From Gammaproteobacteria bacterium (GTDB lineage Bacteria; Pseudomonadota; Gammaproteobacteria; UBA4575), in contig JAPUHH010000007.1 of NCBI GenBank assembly GCA_027297825.1, positions 1-15,835 of the forward strand: a stretch of 15,835 bases of DNA, read 5' to 3'. A model generated the notes under the pieces. The model had not been told where the DNA came from, ran no database searches, and saw nothing but the letters and a program-made list of their open reading frames with translations. This document shows positions 13,338 to 15,835 of this stretch, in pieces. A program made the translations under genes and the position numbers. Position 1 is the stretch's first letter. Each line of letters begins with the position of its first letter.

Positions 13338-14213
13338 ATGAGTCAAAATCTTGAAAACTTAAAAATTGTTTTCATCGGCGGTGGCAATATGGGCCAAGCC
13401 TTAGTAGGCGGTTTACTTAGCAGTGACTGGATAGCCAACAATATAAGCATCATTGATTCTGACCCAGCCATGTCTGCGAAATTAGCGAAGCAATTTATGC
13501 AGTGCAATGTGTTCACACAAACTGAAGCCGTGCTGACTCTTGCAGATATCGTGGTGCTTGCAGTAAAGCCACAAACGATGCGTACAGCCTGCGAACAAAT
13601 TGCAGCTCAATGCCAAGCCTCACGTCCTCTCATAATTTCTATCGCTGCAGGCATACAAATCAGTGACATTGATGGCTGGCTGGGTGGCGAACTCCCTATC
13701 GTACGCTGCATGCCAAACACACCCGCATTAGTTCAATCCGGTACAACTGGACTGTTTGCAAATTCAGAAGCAAGCCTTCAACAACGCGAATTTGCACAAA
13801 ACATTCTTAACAGCGTGGGTTCAACGCTATGGCTAGAACAAGAAGCCATGTTAGATGTAGTGACTGCAATTTCTGGTAGTGGTCCAGCCTATTTCTTTTA
13901 TGTGATTGAAGCGATGCTAGAAGCCGGCCAATCGCTAGGCTTGAGTGCTGCACAAGCTCGTCAACTCACTATTGACACTGCAGCGGGTGCGGCTAAATTA
14001 ATTCAAAAAAGCGGCAAAACCCCTCAAGAGCTACGACGCGCTGTAACCTCAAAAGGGGGCACCACAGAAGCTGCGATTAAAGCATTAAAACAAGGTGGTA
14101 TGAAAAATTTATTTCATACCGCAATTACAATTGCGGCACAAAAAGCAAAGCAGCTTGCCCGCACAAACGCCCTTACTAATTCAGATGAAGCGAACTCAGA
14201 AAAGGCTGAGTAA
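13338..14213 (+). CDS. proC: Pyrroline-5-carboxylate reductase
   Basis: Performs the last step of proline synthesis, NAD(P)H-dependent reduction of pyrroline-5-carboxylate. It has 291 residues, slightly longer than the usual 270 owing to a short polar C-terminal tail. The dinucleotide-binding loop is IVFIGGGNMGQALVGGL at 10-26, with VLAVKPQTM next. The catalytic-domain signatures are VRCMPNTPALVQSGTTGL, ISGSGPAYFFYVIEAM and RRAVTSKGGTTEAAI. The start codon directly abuts the yggS stop (TAA then ATG), so translation is probably coupled. yggT follows after 2 bp. Confidence 0.97.
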   Translation: MSQNLENLKIVFIGGGNMGQALVGGLLSSDWIANNISIIDSDPAMSAKLAKQFMQCNVFTQTEAVLTLADIVVLAVKPQTMRTACEQIAAQCQASRPLIISIAAGIQISDIDGWLGGELPIVRCMPNTPALVQSGTTGLFANSEASLQQREFAQNILNSVGSTLWLEQEAMLDVVTAISGSGPAYFFYVIEAMLEAGQSLGLSAAQARQLTIDTAAGAAKLIQKSGKTPQELRRAVTSKGGTTEAAIKALKQGGMKNLFHTAITIAAQKAKQLARTNALTNSDEANSEKAE

Positions 14214-14215
14214 AT

Positions 14216-14773
14216 ATGCATGCATTAATTAACGTACTAGATTTCCTAATTCATATTTTATTCACTCTCTATATATATGCAGTGGTTATTCGAATACTGT
14301 TGGGATTGACTCGTGCTGATTTTTACAATCCTTTTTCGAAATTCATCTTATCGATTACAAACCCTGCACTTCAACCATTGAGAAGATGGATGCCCAGTAT
14401 CGGTCGTATAGATACTGCGGCACTGTTGGTAATTATTGCTCTTAAATTTACAGAACTACTTATTCGCGGATTACTGGTTGGTAAAAAAATATTCTTAGGT
14501 TCACTATTCATTCCAGTATTTTTTGGCTTAATTGATTTAATCATAAACCTATATATATTTGCGATTCTCGCTCTAGTGATAATTAGTTGGATTGCGCCTC
14601 ACATGCACGCACAAAATAATCCTCTTATCTCAGTATTGCGTTCAATAACTGAGCCTTTATTACGTCCGGCTAGAAAACTTATCCCACCAATCGGTATGCT
14701 TGATCTATCTGCAATGGTGGTTTTAATTACCCTGTATTGTGTACAAATTTTTATACATTCCATTCAACTCTAA
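14216..14773 (+). CDS. yggT: YggT family integral membrane protein
   Basis: A small membrane protein of 185 residues made of two tandem YGGT repeats. Each repeat has a hydrophobic helix followed by a conserved polar stretch: IRILLGLTRADFYNPFSKF then ITNPALQPLRRWMPSIGRID in the first half, and ISWIAPHMHAQNNPLIS then ITEPLLRPARKLIPPIGMLD in the second. I count about four membrane segments. Its role is not well established; E. coli YggT has been linked to osmotic or potassium stress. It starts 2 bp after the proC stop. The next gene, metX, begins after about 78 bp. Confidence 0.93.
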   Translation: MHALINVLDFLIHILFTLYIYAVVIRILLGLTRADFYNPFSKFILSITNPALQPLRRWMPSIGRIDTAALLVIIALKFTELLIRGLLVGKKIFLGSLFIPVFFGLIDLIINLYIFAILALVIISWIAPHMHAQNNPLISVLRSITEPLLRPARKLIPPIGMLDLSAMVVLITLYCVQIFIHSIQL

Positions 14774-14851
14774 TTAATTTTTCTGCACTAAATGATTGCG
14801 CGCACTTCAGGCACTCATTACACTTCAAACAACGCAACCAGTATTACTAAC

Positions 14852-15835
14852 ATGCCTGACTCTATCCCAGCGGACTCTGTAGGTCTCGTTAAGACTCAAT
14901 TCAAAACCATCAAGAAATCCTTACCTCTTGATTGCGGACGCACGCTGCCTGAGTTCACTCTAGCCTATGAAACCTATGGTGAATTAAATCAGGCCAAAAG
15001 CAATGCCCTACTCATTTGCCACGCGCTCTCTGGAGACCAGCACGCCGCGGGTTACTGCAGTATGGAAGACCGCAAACCTGGTTGGTGGGACAACTGCATT
15101 GGACCAGGCAAACCCTTTGATACCAATCGTTATTTTATTGTCTGCCCCAATAATTTAGGCGGCTGCAAGGGTAGTAGTGGGCCCACAACCATTAACCCTC
15201 AAACTGATACACCATATGGACCCGATTTCCCGCTGGTGACCGTACACGACTGGGTAATAAGTCAGAGCTACTTAGCCGATGAGTTAGGTATTCAACAATG
15301 GGCCGCTGTAATTGGTGGCAGTTTAGGTGGCATGCAAGTAATGCAATGGGCCATCGACTTCCCTGAACGTTTACGTCATGCGGTAATCATTGCTGCAGCC
15401 CCCAAACTCACTGCGCAAAACATCGCTTTCAATGAGGTTGCACGGCAATCTATATTTTCCGACCCTGATTTCCATCAAGGGCGTTATTACGAACATCATA
15501 CGATCCCACGCCAGGGATTAATGCTTGCACGCATGCTTGGACATATCACCTACCTTTCTGATGACGCGATGCGAGAAAAATTTGGTCGTGATTTGCGTGA
15601 AGGTAAGGTTAATTTTGGGTTTGACGTAGAATTTCAGGTTGAAAGCTATCTACGTCACCAAGGCAAGTCGTTTGTAGACCGATTTGATGCGAATACCTAT
15701 TTACTCATGACTAAAGTATTAGATTATTTTGATCCCGCATTAGACTTTGATAATGACTTAGCCCAAGTATTCAAAGACACAATTGCAAATTTTTTAGTGG
15801 TTTCTTTTACAGGTGACTGGAGATTTTCTCCAGCT
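14852..15835 (+). CDS. metX: Homoserine O-acyltransferase MetX (partial, 3' end cut by the window)
   Basis: An alpha/beta-hydrolase-fold enzyme that acylates homoserine at the start of methionine synthesis; 328 codons are visible out of roughly 380 in the family. The oxyanion and core motifs are ICHALSGDQHAAGY at 65-68 and around, NNLGGCKGSSGP at 100-111, the nucleophile S157 in GGSLGGMQ, and APKLTAQNIAFNEVARQ. The catalytic Asp is probably the one in the final TGDWRFSP; the His lies beyond the edge. Many gammaproteobacterial MetX use succinyl-CoA, and I cannot settle the acyl donor. An in-frame ATG exists at 14792, but the family begins close to the 14852 ATG (PADSVGLV), so I use that; neither has a clear ribosome site. 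Confidence 0.94.
   Translation, partial: MPDSIPADSVGLVKTQFKTIKKSLPLDCGRTLPEFTLAYETYGELNQAKSNALLICHALSGDQHAAGYCSMEDRKPGWWDNCIGPGKPFDTNRYFIVCPNNLGGCKGSSGPTTINPQTDTPYGPDFPLVTVHDWVISQSYLADELGIQQWAAVIGGSLGGMQVMQWAIDFPERLRHAVIIAAAPKLTAQNIAFNEVARQSIFSDPDFHQGRYYEHHTIPRQGLMLARMLGHITYLSDDAMREKFGRDLREGKVNFGFDVEFQVESYLRHQGKSFVDRFDANTYLLMTKVLDYFDPALDFDNDLAQVFKDTIANFLVVSFTGDWRFSPA

Noticed and set aside
14792..14851. In-frame upstream ATG giving MetX 20 extra residues
   Set aside because: The added segment is polar, does not resemble MetX N termini, and has no better ribosome site.

Overview
The window looks like chromosomal DNA of a moderately AT-rich gammaproteobacterium. Gene content and order closely follow the Pseudomonas aeruginosa block PA0390-PA0410 as I know it: pilI/pilH/pilG, divergent gshB, a tonB3-type gene, algH (yqgE), ruvX, pyrR, pyrB and inactive pyrC (pyrX), then pilU/pilT, divergent yggS, proC, yggT and metX. 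Base composition and protein divergence argue against Pseudomonas itself. I place it only as a gammaproteobacterium with type IV pili.

Layout. 1-189 holds the 3' end of an unrecognised plus-strand frame whose stop overlaps the pilI stop. 186-1586 (minus) is a twitching chemosensory unit read pilG-pilH-pilI, without the pilJ receptor where it would be expected. 1773-2726 is gshB. 2910-8533 (plus) is a tightly packed run: TonB-family protein, AlgH, RuvX, PyrR, PyrB, PyrX and a PyrK-like iron-sulfur flavoprotein. The PyrK-like gene has no ATG, GTG or TTG near its proper N terminus and probably starts at a CTG. 8534-8740 is a convergent intergenic space with a 12-bp perfect inverted repeat. 8741-12349 (minus) codes for three successive PilT-family retraction ATPases: PilT, PilU and a second PilU-like protein with a long acidic tail. 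12350-12644 is a divergent promoter region. 12645 to the right edge (plus) holds yggS-proC-yggT and metX, cut by the window end.

How the genes fit together. Two themes interleave. One is type IV pilus motility: PilG, PilH and PilI signalling, retraction ATPases, and a TonB3-type protein whose Pseudomonas counterpart is needed for twitching. The other is core metabolism: pyrimidine synthesis (PyrR, PyrB, PyrX, PyrK-like), glutathione, proline and methionine synthesis, and PLP homeostasis.

I found no mobile element, CRISPR array, tRNA or rRNA, and no wholly new system. The points most worth a second look are the third retraction ATPase, the PyrK-like gene with its CTG start, and the chemosensory cluster that stops after pilI.
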